This document shows, in pieces, positions 11,645 through 38,796 of a stretch of 64,000 bases of DNA. Numbering within the stretch: the stretch's first letter is position 1; every line of letters begins with the position of its first letter. Both the position numbers and the translations under genes were made by a program. The notes beneath the pieces were generated by a model that saw only the letters and a program-made list of their open reading frames with translations, ran no database searches and had not been told where the DNA came from. This stretch comes from Brachyhypopomus gauderio. Lineage: Eukaryota > Chordata > Actinopteri > Gymnotiformes > Hypopomidae. Where the stretch lies: the NCBI RefSeq assembly GCF_052324685.1, contig NC_135226.1, forward strand, positions 18,459,443 to 18,523,442, read 5' to 3'.

Positions 11645-14600
11645 CATCCACGGTATTGTGTAACCTCGGAATGTCTATGAAATGAGCAGAGTCAGTATGA
11701 GAAACTTAAGCAAACGTTATTTTTGATCCGCTTACTGACGGTGAGCACGCTGGAGTTGAACGACACTACGGGTACTGCAGCAAACAGCACAAATCACAAC
11801 CCAACGGTTATTAAAGGGCGGAGGGTGAGAGTTAAAGCCGCTTCATTTGAGCTACGACAGAGCCGTACGCTGTCCTGCACGTGAGAAGCACATGAGCTGC
11901 ACCAACTGCTCCGACATTTTGACATTCTGAGATATCTTCTCCCAGGCCGCAGGGGGGCTTTGCCGCTGCTGACAGCAGCACCCACCGCTGAGAGGCTCCA
12001 CGATCACCGCTCTGCCCGTCTCAGCAGTTCCCAGTGAGGCTCAGTGGGCGGCCTTGGAGGGATACGCGTTTGAGGCCGACGTGCATCACACACTTCGACA
12101 CCTTCTTCGCTCCGTTTTGCATCTACTTTCTAGTAGACGGTTGGTTCGGCTGCGCACGCCCAGAGGTCCGCGTTCCAGTTCCGGTTCGCTCTCATCTGCT
12201 GCACCCAAGCTGTGGCTACAATAAGCGTCACTCTGACCCAACATGACCCAGCATTCCTGAAGTTTCCGCGTCAGTACCGTTTATTTATGCAATAATCAAC
12301 TCGTTTTCGACCTCGTGACTCGGAAGAACCGCATACCGTAACTTTCCGGGCATTGCCAAGATCATAGATCTTCGTGAACAGACTGCAGGAACATCGACGT
12401 GTCTCGAGCAAGCACTGCAGTGACTTGATTGAGCACGTGTGTGAAGCCACGAGCTGTCTGATCCGCACGGGCTATGTGTGAGGGGACCGGGGGATGTCGT
12501 CACATCCGTTTGTTTCGAGAGTCATCAATGTTCACAGCAGCAGGGCCAGACGAATTCACAGCTGGAGTCACACAACACACCGGCTGCGCCATCTAAACCT
12601 TACAAAACAAAAATGCAAAAGTGCTACCATCTCACAAGCATGGAAAACACTGTTGTGTATCTGATGATTAAGCACCAAGTAATGCAGGTTTTTTTGCCAA
12701 ATTTTAAAGTAACTTACAAAATCTGAACGGCAGCTGGGGTTGGTGTATGTACACTACACTACCAGTGGTTCTCTTAATCCATCTGAAATGTTCTGGTGAG
12801 TGAGAGGACTGATATTTTAAACTTGGTAATCTCCCTTTAGACATGTAAAGGAACTGCTCTAAGAACATATGATTCTCACATCCTGGCCCGTTGGCTGCCG
12901 AAGCAGACTGACCAAGGCTCACGACTGAACAAAGAGGCATTTCTTAAAAACCCGCCCGACAGGCTTGTGTGTGCACAGTGGCCTAAAGCAGTATGATGCA
13001 TACAGAACTCTGGTAACTCGTCAGTGAGGTGTTGCATTGCAACTGTGGGTAAAAAAAAAAACCAACACAAAAACAAATCTAGATATTTTATGCTGTTCGT
13101 AATATATGACTTTGTCCCGATTCAAACTTCCCCACTGTTTGTGCGTTAATATGTTCAGGAAATATTACGAAATTGAAGGCATGCAAAGTGCTTCGTTTCC
13201 TGCAAGTCTGTGCTTTTCACAGTCATCACGGTCAGTCATGTGGGCCTGTGTCACACAACTTAGTGCTGAGTCATGCTGTGTCTGGGACTGCAAAGGTGTG
13301 GCCTTCTCTCAAACTGTTACAGTGCTCCAAAAACCCAAACTGCACCTCTTCTGCAGTGTCACAAGTCTCTCTACGCTCTCTGCGTACAGCTGAGAAAATG
13401 GGCTTCGTCCCTTTTTTTAAACCCCCCCTTCTGCGCCTACTTTTCAGAAGGCAAGTGCTAGCTCTTTAAATCATTGTTAAGTGTCATCTCGCACGCACTC
13501 GTCTGTGCTGAGTCATTGGGTTCAGGCTGGTTTTGTAACCTCAACCGCCCAGCGGGATCTCTCATTGGCCCGAGCCTTCATACAGCAGCGCGTGTGGTTG
13601 GCTGCCAGAACCACTAATCAGTTGTGTTCTGCAGAAGAAGGCAGCTCTTAAAGTTACAGCTCGCCAACTTCTTCTTCTGCCGTGTGTCCCTATATGCCAG
13701 TGAGCAGGGAGCGGTGAGAGGAGTGAGACCTGCTGGCGGTGTAAGGGCTCCGAACGAGGAAAGGCCAAAGGATGAGGAGGTGTGAGACAAAATAAACAAC
13801 AACAACAACAACCCACAAACAGTCAAAGGTTTAATCCCGTGCCAGGACTGTTGCGTTCGGCTCGGCCCCTGAAAATGTAGTGCATGGATATGTTCTTGTT
13901 ATGAGGAACGACGAGGGTGTGATGATGGCTTGCTTGAAAAATGCTGAAGAGATAATCAGCTGAACTCTGGTTGAACATGTGTCATCAGATGTAATGCCAC
14001 CGTGATTATGTAAGGTGTGAATTACAAAACAATTACATTCACGGCAAAAACAAACACACGGAGGTCTGTCCAGCAGATACCTATATGAAGATGACTGAGA
14101 AGGTTACAAAAACGTGGTTGAACTGCATAACATGGAAAACGACAAGTCCTCTTGCTCTGTAAAGTCACTGGCATGAAGCGTTCTCCCAGCAGACGTGAGT
14201 CTCTGTGCTCCTGCAGGACAGCACTTGTCTGGAGTGGAGTGATAGATTCCTGGAATCCATTTAAGTGCCGGATTAATGTGTCCTGAGCTCTGTGCACAAG
14301 ATCTGCAAAATATCTATATGTGCATTCAGTGTTCAAATGGCACAAAAAGGCATAGGCATTAAAAGCCGAATTCAAATCTGGTATGAACTGTGTTAAGTTT
14401 AACGGTGAGTCTGTGTGGCGGTAACCCAAGACTCTTCTCCCAAACTAGGACAAAATAAAACATGTTGAGTCTCTCATTAGTAACTAGATGAGGTTTGTCT
14501 GAGGAGAGAAGTGTGCCTGTCAAAAATGCACTTTAAAATGTGTTTGGTTTGGGTTTTATCACAAATTGTTTACTTATTAAAACTGTTATTTTTGGTAGGT

Positions 14601-14874
14601 AACAGACGTTGGACATGTTTGAGATGTTGGATATAAGAACATGTTTTTATATTTTTTAATTGAATTCTTGGTAGAGAAGGAATAAATATTTTCTGTCTAT
14701 TTCTGTTATCACTCTAGAGGTTTTGAACCTGAAAACAACGTCAATGACCACAGCACAATTAGAATCATACAGTTTATAGTATCATGTTCTGTAGATTAAG
14801 TGTGTGTGCTTAGACCATGTCTTTAGATCATCACTCTTTCACACAACAGAATTTTGGAGCTGCATATATACACA
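5491..14874. other. Intergenic stretch with no recognised gene
   Basis: I find no exon with protein similarity that I recognise on either strand. Contents are simple repeats: short (CA)n at about 9832-9849, a G run at about 10100, and (GA)n at 10385-10441. (GT)n passing into (GA)n lies at 11606-11644. A 136-codon orphan frame on the minus strand at 14022-14429 is treated as a low-grade finding. Confidence 0.6.
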
Positions 14875-15408
14875 CACTACCAGTCAAACATTTGGACACA
14901 CCTAGTTCATTTTAGAATAACAGTGAAGATATCAAAATAATGAAATAAAACGTTATGCTATGCTATGTTAAACCAGAATAGATGGTTTCATAGATGGCTG
15001 TAGATTGTAAAGTTCTTCAGAGCCGCTCCCATTTCTGGACAGTTTGGGATGATCTCTGGATGCTCTTGGTGTTCTTAACCACCTTCATAAGGCATCAATG
15101 CCCTGAACACACTCATGTATGCTGAGCACCTGTGATGCCCTGAACACATTCCCATGTAGGCTCAGCACTTGTATATTGAGAGACAATATTTACAATTTTT
15201 TTGAGGAGACAATTAAAATTCATTTACAATTATTTTAATCATATACTGTATACATTATTTTGGAAATAAATAATATACAGGCCATTGAAAAGAACTATTT
15301 ATATTTGTCATAGAAGCCAATTTAAGTATAAACGATTAGCTAAAATGCCTTTAAGACTATAAAGAACATACATTCAGTCAGCTTTGTCCAAACCTTTGAC
15401 TGGTAGTG
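14875..15408. mobile_element. Non-autonomous Tc1/mariner-type element (MITE)
   Basis: The ends are inverted repeats. The left end begins CACTACCAGTCAAACATTTG; the right end, read on the other strand, begins CACTACCAGTCAAAGGTTTG. TA dinucleotides flank the element, as for Tc1/mariner target sites. This terminal sequence is typical of a large group of fish Tc1-like elements. The 534 bp interior has no transposase frame, so this is an internally deleted copy that would need a transposase supplied in trans. It contains a partial 37 bp tandem duplication at 15099-15172. Confidence 0.8.
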
Positions 15409-16517
<1,109 letters not shown>

Positions 16518-16883
16518 GTTGCCGTAATTTCAGCTCGCCTGCATATAAGGTTTCCGCCCACAAAAGGTAATGAGGTTATATATACATTTGACCAAATCCG
16601 ACATAAGTCATTTTTACTGACGAAACGTGGTGCTCTTCTCTAACATTTAATATTTATCTATTTATTCCAATACTACTGTTCTGTAGTTCCGAATACTTCA
16701 TAAGTTACGTAGGTTCCATTTATGACAGAAAACTAATATCACAATAAGTTTATACGAAACAAATTTACACTATGAGTTCAGGAAAATTCAGAATAAAACA
16801 GTTTTTCAGCTACTTTGCGAGGCGGCCTGTACTTTACTCTGTAGACGAACTGCGTAACGCCTGCCGGAGAGAGAGAGAACCTA

Positions 16884-17260
16884 ATTGGACAATATGTTTA
16901 ACATCCGCCTAACTCGCGGCGTCGCATTGGCTCACAGACCTGCCACTCAAGATCAATAAGCGGTGGGCGTCATAAGTATTCATTGACGTTCCTGTTTGAT
17001 TGGTCAGCTGCTGCGTTTGACGTCACTGCGCTGCCAGCTGATCGGGAGGCGAAGCCGGTACGAGGAGTCGAAGCGGAGACTCGGGGAGGGAGGCGATGTT
17101 ATGCGGGGAGCGCCGACGAACCGACGGCGATCGGCAAACGGGACCGTTTCGTAGTTAATCGATTTAATCGCGAGGTAGTCTTCGGATCGTCGACGTCGCT
17201 GTGTTTTATACGCGTTTGATTTCACGCGCAGTTGTGTTTAATCGCAGCTGTGTGAAGTGT
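16884..17260 (+). promoter_or_regulatory. CpG-rich promoter with three NF-Y (CCAAT) boxes and a CRE
   Basis: Inverted CCAAT boxes (ATTGG) lie at 16884-16888, 16926-16930 and 16999-17003, followed by a perfect CRE TGACGTCA at 17018-17025. CpG-dense DNA continues to about 17240. Closely spaced NF-Y boxes plus a CRE are the usual layout of broadly active vertebrate promoters. The inferred start site is about 17040-17100. Which gene it serves is unknown: none of the four recognised genes starts here, and it could be bidirectional. Confidence 0.55.
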
Positions 17261-17662
17261 CAGCGTTGACTTTAGGGTTAAGGTGTGGCTTTCTGCAAAA
17301 GACCATTTTAATCAGAACTCCAGTTGTGTTCGGGGTAGTTTATTATAGGGTCGTGTTGGGTTTAGAGGATGCGAAACGCTTGTCATGAGTAGGTTCGGAG
17401 GAGATATTATAAAAATAAGCGATTACACAATGTAATGTGTGTTAAAATGTTGCAGGATCGTGTCCGGCGAGGTTGTAACAGTTGTGAGGACGTTTTCGGA
17501 AGTGTGTGAAACGGTGTCGGTGGCTGTAGCGGTCGATTCGGTTCCTTCATAAATGCGACTTAAAGTGGGACCAGTTCGGAGTTGAACGACACAGGGCGTG
17601 ATCTCGTAGTCGAGGTGCCTAGTCATTTCGGGCGTGTGTGGGTGAAAATCCGCGCTGCAGAG

Positions 17663-18557
17663 ATGAAGGACACTAAACATCTATATTTAGGTGAAGTCTT
17701 GAAGTTGGACGTGCACGTCAACATGAGAATAAATCTCGAAGATGAACTAAATCTGCACATTCGGCGTGTGGAAGTAAGTAGATGTCGCTCACCCTATTCA
17801 GGATGTGTTTGAGCGAACTTTACTACCAGGAGTGTTGGCCGCAAAACTCAAATATTCTTGGTTCATTTTCAGCTATATGAAAATACTCGCCAATAAGTTG
17901 CACTGCACCATTGTGGATTATTGCGGTATTTATAAAGTACAGTAGCCTGGATTTGTAAATGCCGTACAGATTTAAATACTTCCTAGCATGAAAAAAAAAC
18001 AGCCGGGGTCCAGCTGTTACGTCTTTTTCACCTGATACCGACAAAGAGAATAAAAATGTAATACCGGTCCATTCCTGTTCTTCACTAATGATTACATGTC
18101 ATCAGCCTTTCTGAGGCTTCAGTAAGTAAGGAATGAGAAACGGGCCTTGAGAGTTATGACTGTTTATCATGTTTGCAGTCGCAATAAAAATAAATAAATA
18201 ATCGTATTTTACATAGTTCACATTGATTTATTGGCTTAGGCTTTTTATTTGCATGTTATACCGATTCCTTTTATGGTACAGTGCTATGTATTCAATTGCC
18301 TGTGCATCCACACCGAGTCATATGGGGCGTGTGCATGGCACAGTTTCACACGGCCCCACCCTGTACGCTGCGATATGGACGAGCAAGTTTCTTTATCCTT
18401 CTAAAAATGTCTTGTTAACTTTTTTTTTCCGCGTCAGTTTGGTCTTACTCACGTTTTCCCCCTGAACAGTGTCAGCTGTTTTATGAAACGTACGGGGCGC
18501 TTCCGTCTCACCATGTCTCGTGGATCTCTACGTGTGAAGGACGTCCAACAAGCAAAG
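17663..18557 (+). CDS. Candidate first coding exons of an unidentified spliced transcript
   Basis: Downstream of the 17 kb promoter an ATG at 17663 opens 37 codons ending exactly at a consensus donor GTAAGT (17774). A good acceptor (CCCCCTGAACAG) at 18469 begins an 88 bp segment 18470-18557 that continues the same frame for 29 codons plus one base to another donor (GTATGA). The joined frame starts MKDTKHLYLGEVLKLDV and stays open for 66 codons. I do not recognise the product, and no third exon was found. A second ATG in a different frame (MSRGSLRVK) lies in the 88 bp segment with a good Kozak context. This may equally be a non-coding RNA or chance. Coding status is weak. Confidence 0.2.
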
Positions 18558-18714
18558 GTATGAAAAGTTTTTGGCTAAAGTGCTTAAAAGTGGAAAAATA
18601 AACTGTACGTTTCTAAGCAAAGTAGCGTTCAACATGGCCTCCGTGTTTAAATTCTGCGTTTACACGCAAACAAGGTTTACATTTTAAATGCTATTTTTAA
18701 AAATATGTGAAATA

Positions 18715-18843
18715 TCAATCAATCAAATTTTATTTATATAGCGCTTTTTACAACAGTTGTTGTCACAAAGCAGCTTTACAAGTGCCGAGTCCTAGCCCCC
18801 AGTGAGCAAGCCAAGGGCGACAGTGGCAAGGAAAAACTCCCTA
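18715..18843 (+). repeat. Dispersed teleost interspersed repeat
   Basis: The sequence runs from CAATCAATCAAATTTTAT through ATAGCGCTTTTTACAAC to GACAGTGGCAAGGAAAAACT. I recognise this as a short repeat found in very many copies in fish genomes. It is transposon-derived, but I cannot name the family with certainty. The copy is truncated at the 3' side. Confidence 0.7.
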
Positions 18844-34123
<15,280 letters not shown>

Positions 34124-34163
34124 CCTAACCCTAAACCTAACCCTAACCCTAAACCTAATCCCT
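34124..34163. repeat. Telomere-like interstitial repeat
   Basis: About 40 bases of CCTAACCCTAAACCTAACCC type, i.e. the vertebrate telomere repeat CCCTAA mixed with AAACCT variants. It lies about 160 bp left of the 22 bp minisatellite. Too short to act as a telomere. Confidence 0.8.
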
Positions 34164-34324
34164 GCGAGGGCCCTTCAGGTGGACCTGTGTGCTCTCCGTA
34201 AGCTCTGTGATGTGTGGCTGCCTCTGGAAACTCCCTCCATGACGTGTCCTTCTCCGTCAGCCTCAGAGGGTCTGGGGACACACCACCCACACAGTGTTGG
34301 TCTCCAACACATGCGACTCATGAT

Positions 34325-35088
34325 GGGGTATGTGTGGGGTGGAGATGGGGTATGTGTGAGGTGGAGATGGGGTATGTGTGGGGTGGAGATGGGGTAAGTG
34401 TGGGGTGGAGATGGGGTATGTGCGGGGTGGAGATGGGGTATGTGCGGGGTGGAGATGGGGTATGTGCGGGGTGGAGATGGGGTATGTGCGGGGTGGAGAT
34501 GGGGTATGTGTGGGGTGGAGATGGGGTAAGTGCGGGGTGGAGATGGGGTATGTGTGAGGTGGAGATGGGGTATGTGTGGGGTGGAGATGGGGTATGTGTG
34601 AGGTGGAGAGGGGGTATGTGTGGGGTGGAGATGGGGTATGTGTGAGGTGGAGAGGGGGTATGTGTGGGGTGGAGATGGGGTATGTGTGAGGTGGAGATGG
34701 GGTATGTGTGGGGTGGAGAGGGGGTATGTGTGGGGTGGAGAGGGGGTATGTGTGGGGTGGAGATGGGGTATGTGTGAGGTGGAGATGGGGTATGTGTGGG
34801 GTGGAGATGGGGTATGTGTGAGGTGGAGAGGGGGTATGTGTGGGGTGGAGATGGGGTATGTGTGGGGTGGAGAGGGGGTATGTGTGGGGTGGAGATGGGG
34901 TATGTGTGAGGTGGAGATGGGGTATGTGTGGGGTGGAGATGGGGTATGTGTGAGGTGGAGAGGGGGTATGTGTGGGGTGGAGATGGGGTATGTGTGAGGT
35001 GGAGAGGGGGTATGTGCGGGGTGGAGATGGGGTATGTGCGGGGTGGAGATGGGGTATGTGCGGGGTGGAGATGGGGTATGTGTGTTTT
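34325..35088. repeat. 22 bp G-rich minisatellite, about 35 copies
   Basis: The unit is GGGGTATGTGTGGGGTGGAG plus AT, repeated head to tail for about 760 bases. Variants are GTGTGGGG, GTGTGAGG and GTGCGGGG, GAGAT or GAGAG, and TATG or TAAG. Similar variants cluster (GTGCGGGG at both ends), which points to local unit spread. The consensus has no stop codon in any frame of either strand and 22 bp is not a multiple of 3. That explains frames of up to 292 codons coding 22-residue repeats; they are not genes. Four G runs separated by 7-base loops fit the G-quadruplex rule. Confidence 0.97.
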
Positions 35089-36286
35089 GCCGGCTGATGA
35101 TTGACAGAACTCAGACACCAGGTCAGCAGCACTGCACATGTAAAGTGAGCACACCCTGTACTTCAGAACTGGAAAGAACCGTGTGCTGCAATACAACGTC
35201 CAGAATCAGATCAGCAGGAATACTTGGGTTTGAGTACACAGTTGCTCATTTAGTCCTTTTATGTATGGATGATTAATTTGTATCTTTTCGGTTTACTGTA
35301 TTTTCTATTTGCCGTACATTTGTATTTGGTATTTTTTTATGGTTACAATGATTCCTTCCAACTGTCCAACACAATCCTGGAGACTTTTTTGTAAATAAGC
35401 TAGTCGCTGTTGCCAGGTAAGAATTCCTGGCAGCCAGGTTCCATGTGAAGTGTGGGCTTTAGGCCTCGGGGTCTGAGAGGGGCTGCATCTGTATCAGTCT
35501 CCCATCATGGTGTCATGCTAAATAATGGCAGGCTTAGCGTTTGTTGTTTGCCAGACTTCCAGTGCTAAAGCGCTCGATGCAGCTTTCAGTGCAGCTCACC
35601 AAAGTCCAGGGAAGGTTAAACAGTGATCAGGACTCTGGTCTGGCCTGTCTGATCCCACCGCTACCCCAGACGTCTCCCCCAGGTGACAAAGCTTATACAA
35701 TAGCCCGGACCATGTGACTGTGAAGGTGGCTGTGTCAGCAGGCGCATGTGCATGTGTGTGTGTGCGTGTTTCTGTGTGTGTGTGTGCGTGTGCCCTTTGT
35801 ACTGCCTGCTATGTGGAGTGGTACGTAACTAAAGGTCAGAGGAGAGCTGGAACACGGGGCTCCAGCAGGGAGAGCTCTGGCCAAAGGCCACCTGAGCAGC
35901 CTGTTCCAGACGCTGTGTCCCCTGCTGAAGGCGAGGGCCCCCCGGACCCCCTGGCCATGCGCCCCGCGGTGCAGCGCTGTGCTGTTTGACAGGCGCTCCG
36001 CATGTCAGCTTCCTGCCTGCTGGTGGTCCTGTAGCGCTTGAGAAAAACTGGGCTGGACACATCTGCCCCGAGTTTCTTCTCCACATGACCCAGGAGCTCT
36101 GGGACTACACGTACTAGGTCTTACTATGTTTACAGAGAGCTGGTCTGAGGTCAGTTATGGCCACACACCACATAACCCTTTTATGATCACGACTAATCCT
36201 GTGTCAGACATTTTACTCAGAGGAGGTTGTAGTTTATGCCTCATTAGCTCCACCCATCTCCACCCAGCCCCACCAGCTCCACACTG

Positions 36287-36340
<54 letters not shown>

Positions 36341-36811
36341 GTGTGTAGCCTGATTAAGGGGAGAGCTGTGATAGGTGGGCTATGCACTACAGACTGCTCA
36401 TGCGCTGGACAGGTGGGGTGGGAGGGGACGGTGTGTGTCCAGCCTGATCGTGAGTGTTTGAAAGCCTCCTCTGTCCCGTCCGGGCCACCCAGGCTGACTG
36501 GGCTTGGCTGAGTGCCCCTGTCCTGCTGTGTGACTGCAGAGGGCAGAACCTTGTGGCAGGCTGAACCAGCCCTACAGACTCACCTGCCCTACAGGACATG
36601 TCATCTAGAACCTTGTGGTGTTGGGTCAGCACATTGATGGATGTCCTCACAGCACAGAGGAAATTCAAGTCAAGTCAGGTTTGATAGTTTCTCCTCTGTA
36701 TAGCGTGCTGGAATGAGATGTGATGGTGGAACACAAAACAATAGAAAAACATACAATTCACAAGACAACCAGCAGAACAGTTTGGAAATGGATACCTAGA
36801 GTCTGTGCTTG

Positions 36812-36846
<35 letters not shown>

Positions 36847-38796
36847 CACAGGAACATGTCACCACAGCTCAGTTTCAACACCACATCCTTGCAGCACCTG
36901 TGTGTTCCTGTAGTTTCATTACTTTATGAATGAGAGCCCAACAACAGCCACGTTCCACAAACACATCGCGAGGCGTTATTATTATCATCATCATTAGTTG
37001 GAGCTCCGTTACATCATCTGAACGATGTTCCTCGAAAACTTGTCTCTCTCTCTTATAAAGACACGAGCAGATAGCACACGCGCGCGCGCACACGCCCATA
37101 CACGCGCACGGGAGTCACGTAGCTCTGCTTACGCGTGTGCGCTGACGCAGTCTCCATGAGTCACTCCGACACCAGATCTGACTTCCTGCATTGTTTGCGT
37201 CCTTTTACGTTTATGACGTGTGGAGTGTCCCACTGGCCCGAGACTCAGACACGCAGGCGAAGCACAAGAGCGTGGACCCGCTAGCCGCCGCGCGCTGTTG
37301 CAGCCGCGCGCGCTCCATTCCTGGAGCCGCGAGCACCTTCACCACTAAAGACCGTTAAATATCTCCGTGGATTGGTGGGGAAACGTGTCTGACTCTCGTA
37401 TCGCAAAACCACGCCTGCTGTTTTAGCAGCGCGTCTCAATCTTTCTGATGATGAAAGGCTCTTTTAAGTACCAGCCCGAGGACCTTACCGCACGCGAATC
37501 CCCCAGCCTAGAATGAATAGAGCGATTCATTTGTCCTCTGTTGGTTATTATACATTATTGAAATCCAGCAGACATATTAGGTCTTCTGTCAAACAAGTTA
37601 TATCAAATAAACTTTTTTACTGCCGTACCCATGGCAACATTATGATGACGGAAACAAAAGTTGGCTTTTAGAAGCAGACTAGCGAATTTGATCTCAAATA
37701 TACATGAACAAAAAGCGTATTTCACGCTTGCACAAAGGCATGGAAAGGAGATTGAAACAAAATCTTAAAATGCAAAATTAATTAGGCAATAAAACAGCAT
37801 TTTAAAAGCAAATTCTAACACAGCAATCTAGGTAGCTCACGAGTCAAGGTGTAGTGTTTCCTATGTATATTTACACCGTGCCTCCTCTTTAAATGTCTTA
37901 TTTGTGCATGAAACTGGGCAAGATGCAAACTGGTCAGTCTAGAGACCGGTCTCTGGGTCAGTCACATACATCATACGTTACTTTATCATGTTCTTACGTT
38001 TGGAACATTTTGAAAACTAGCGCCACTAGAGGGCGATACATGCTGCTGTAAATGTTGGTTGGCCCAGATCCAAGTTCTCATTGCTAACGGTTGTGCAATT
38101 CCAATGGCCACATGATTTCAATCATTTTTAGCGTACTTTGTAATCTTAGTAAGCGTTTAGGCCTTTTTTCAAGGGAAGTATCATCTGCTCCCCCCCCCCC
38201 CCCCCCCCCCCCATCACACACAGCGGAGTCTTTTTCCTGTTCAAAATGTATTCCTCTGTGTTATACGTCTGAAAAAAGCAGTAAAATTGCTCCACGGTTG
38301 TGTCGCCGGTTTGTACACGGCGTCAAAGCCCAGTTAGTGTAACTGCACTGATCTAATTGTCGCGGTCGTACTCGGTGATCCGGAGATGATACCAGGAAAC
38401 CGTAAAGCAGATGTGTTGTTTGTAGCGCTTTTCTCTGCGGGAGCGCTCGTACGGCGCCGCGAGCGCACAGCACGCGCTCCAGATGTCGGCCACGTGTGCG
38501 CGGCGGGGTCGACGAGTGCACGCGCGCTCTCGTGCAGGGGTCTTTACGCGAACAATTAACGGCGGAGTGGGACGAGCACGCGCAAACACGTTCCAGACGT
38601 TTCTGGGGAGACGCAGACAGGGGTTAAAAGTGCGGAGGAAATCCCTTCTGTGGATGACAGGGCGGGTCTGTCTGCTCTAATCTTGTTATCCCCGTCTTAT
38701 AAGACGCAAGCTGTAACCGTCAACAGCACATCAATCTTGCCTGCTGCGTCTACCATCTTTCTTAGCCTGACAAACACATACATATTAACAGTCGAT
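35089..38796. other. Intergenic DNA upstream of aipl1
   Basis: No exon is recognised. Features seen are GT-rich DNA at 35745-35800, (CA)n at 36291-36336 and 36827-36846, and a CpG-rich stretch at about 37060-37340. That stretch includes an alternating CG/CA run (37075-37110) and an AP-1-like TGAGTCA near 37158. A 23-base C run lies at 38190-38212 and another CpG-rich stretch at about 38440-38600. The last probably belongs to the aipl1 promoter region, by position only. Confidence 0.5.

Noticed and set aside
34325..35088. Possible CRISPR array
   Set aside because: There are no unique spacers: units are head to tail. The window is vertebrate.
34263..35196. Two minus-strand frames of 289 and 292 codons, and several plus-strand ones
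   Set aside because: They read the 22 bp minisatellite, whose unit lacks stops in almost every frame. Overlapping frames of similar length in the same DNA cannot all be genes, and no promoter or domain is present.
38640..38700. CRX-like TAATC motif before aipl1
   Set aside because: A single partial match (CTAATCTT) is expected by chance and cannot be called a photoreceptor regulatory site.
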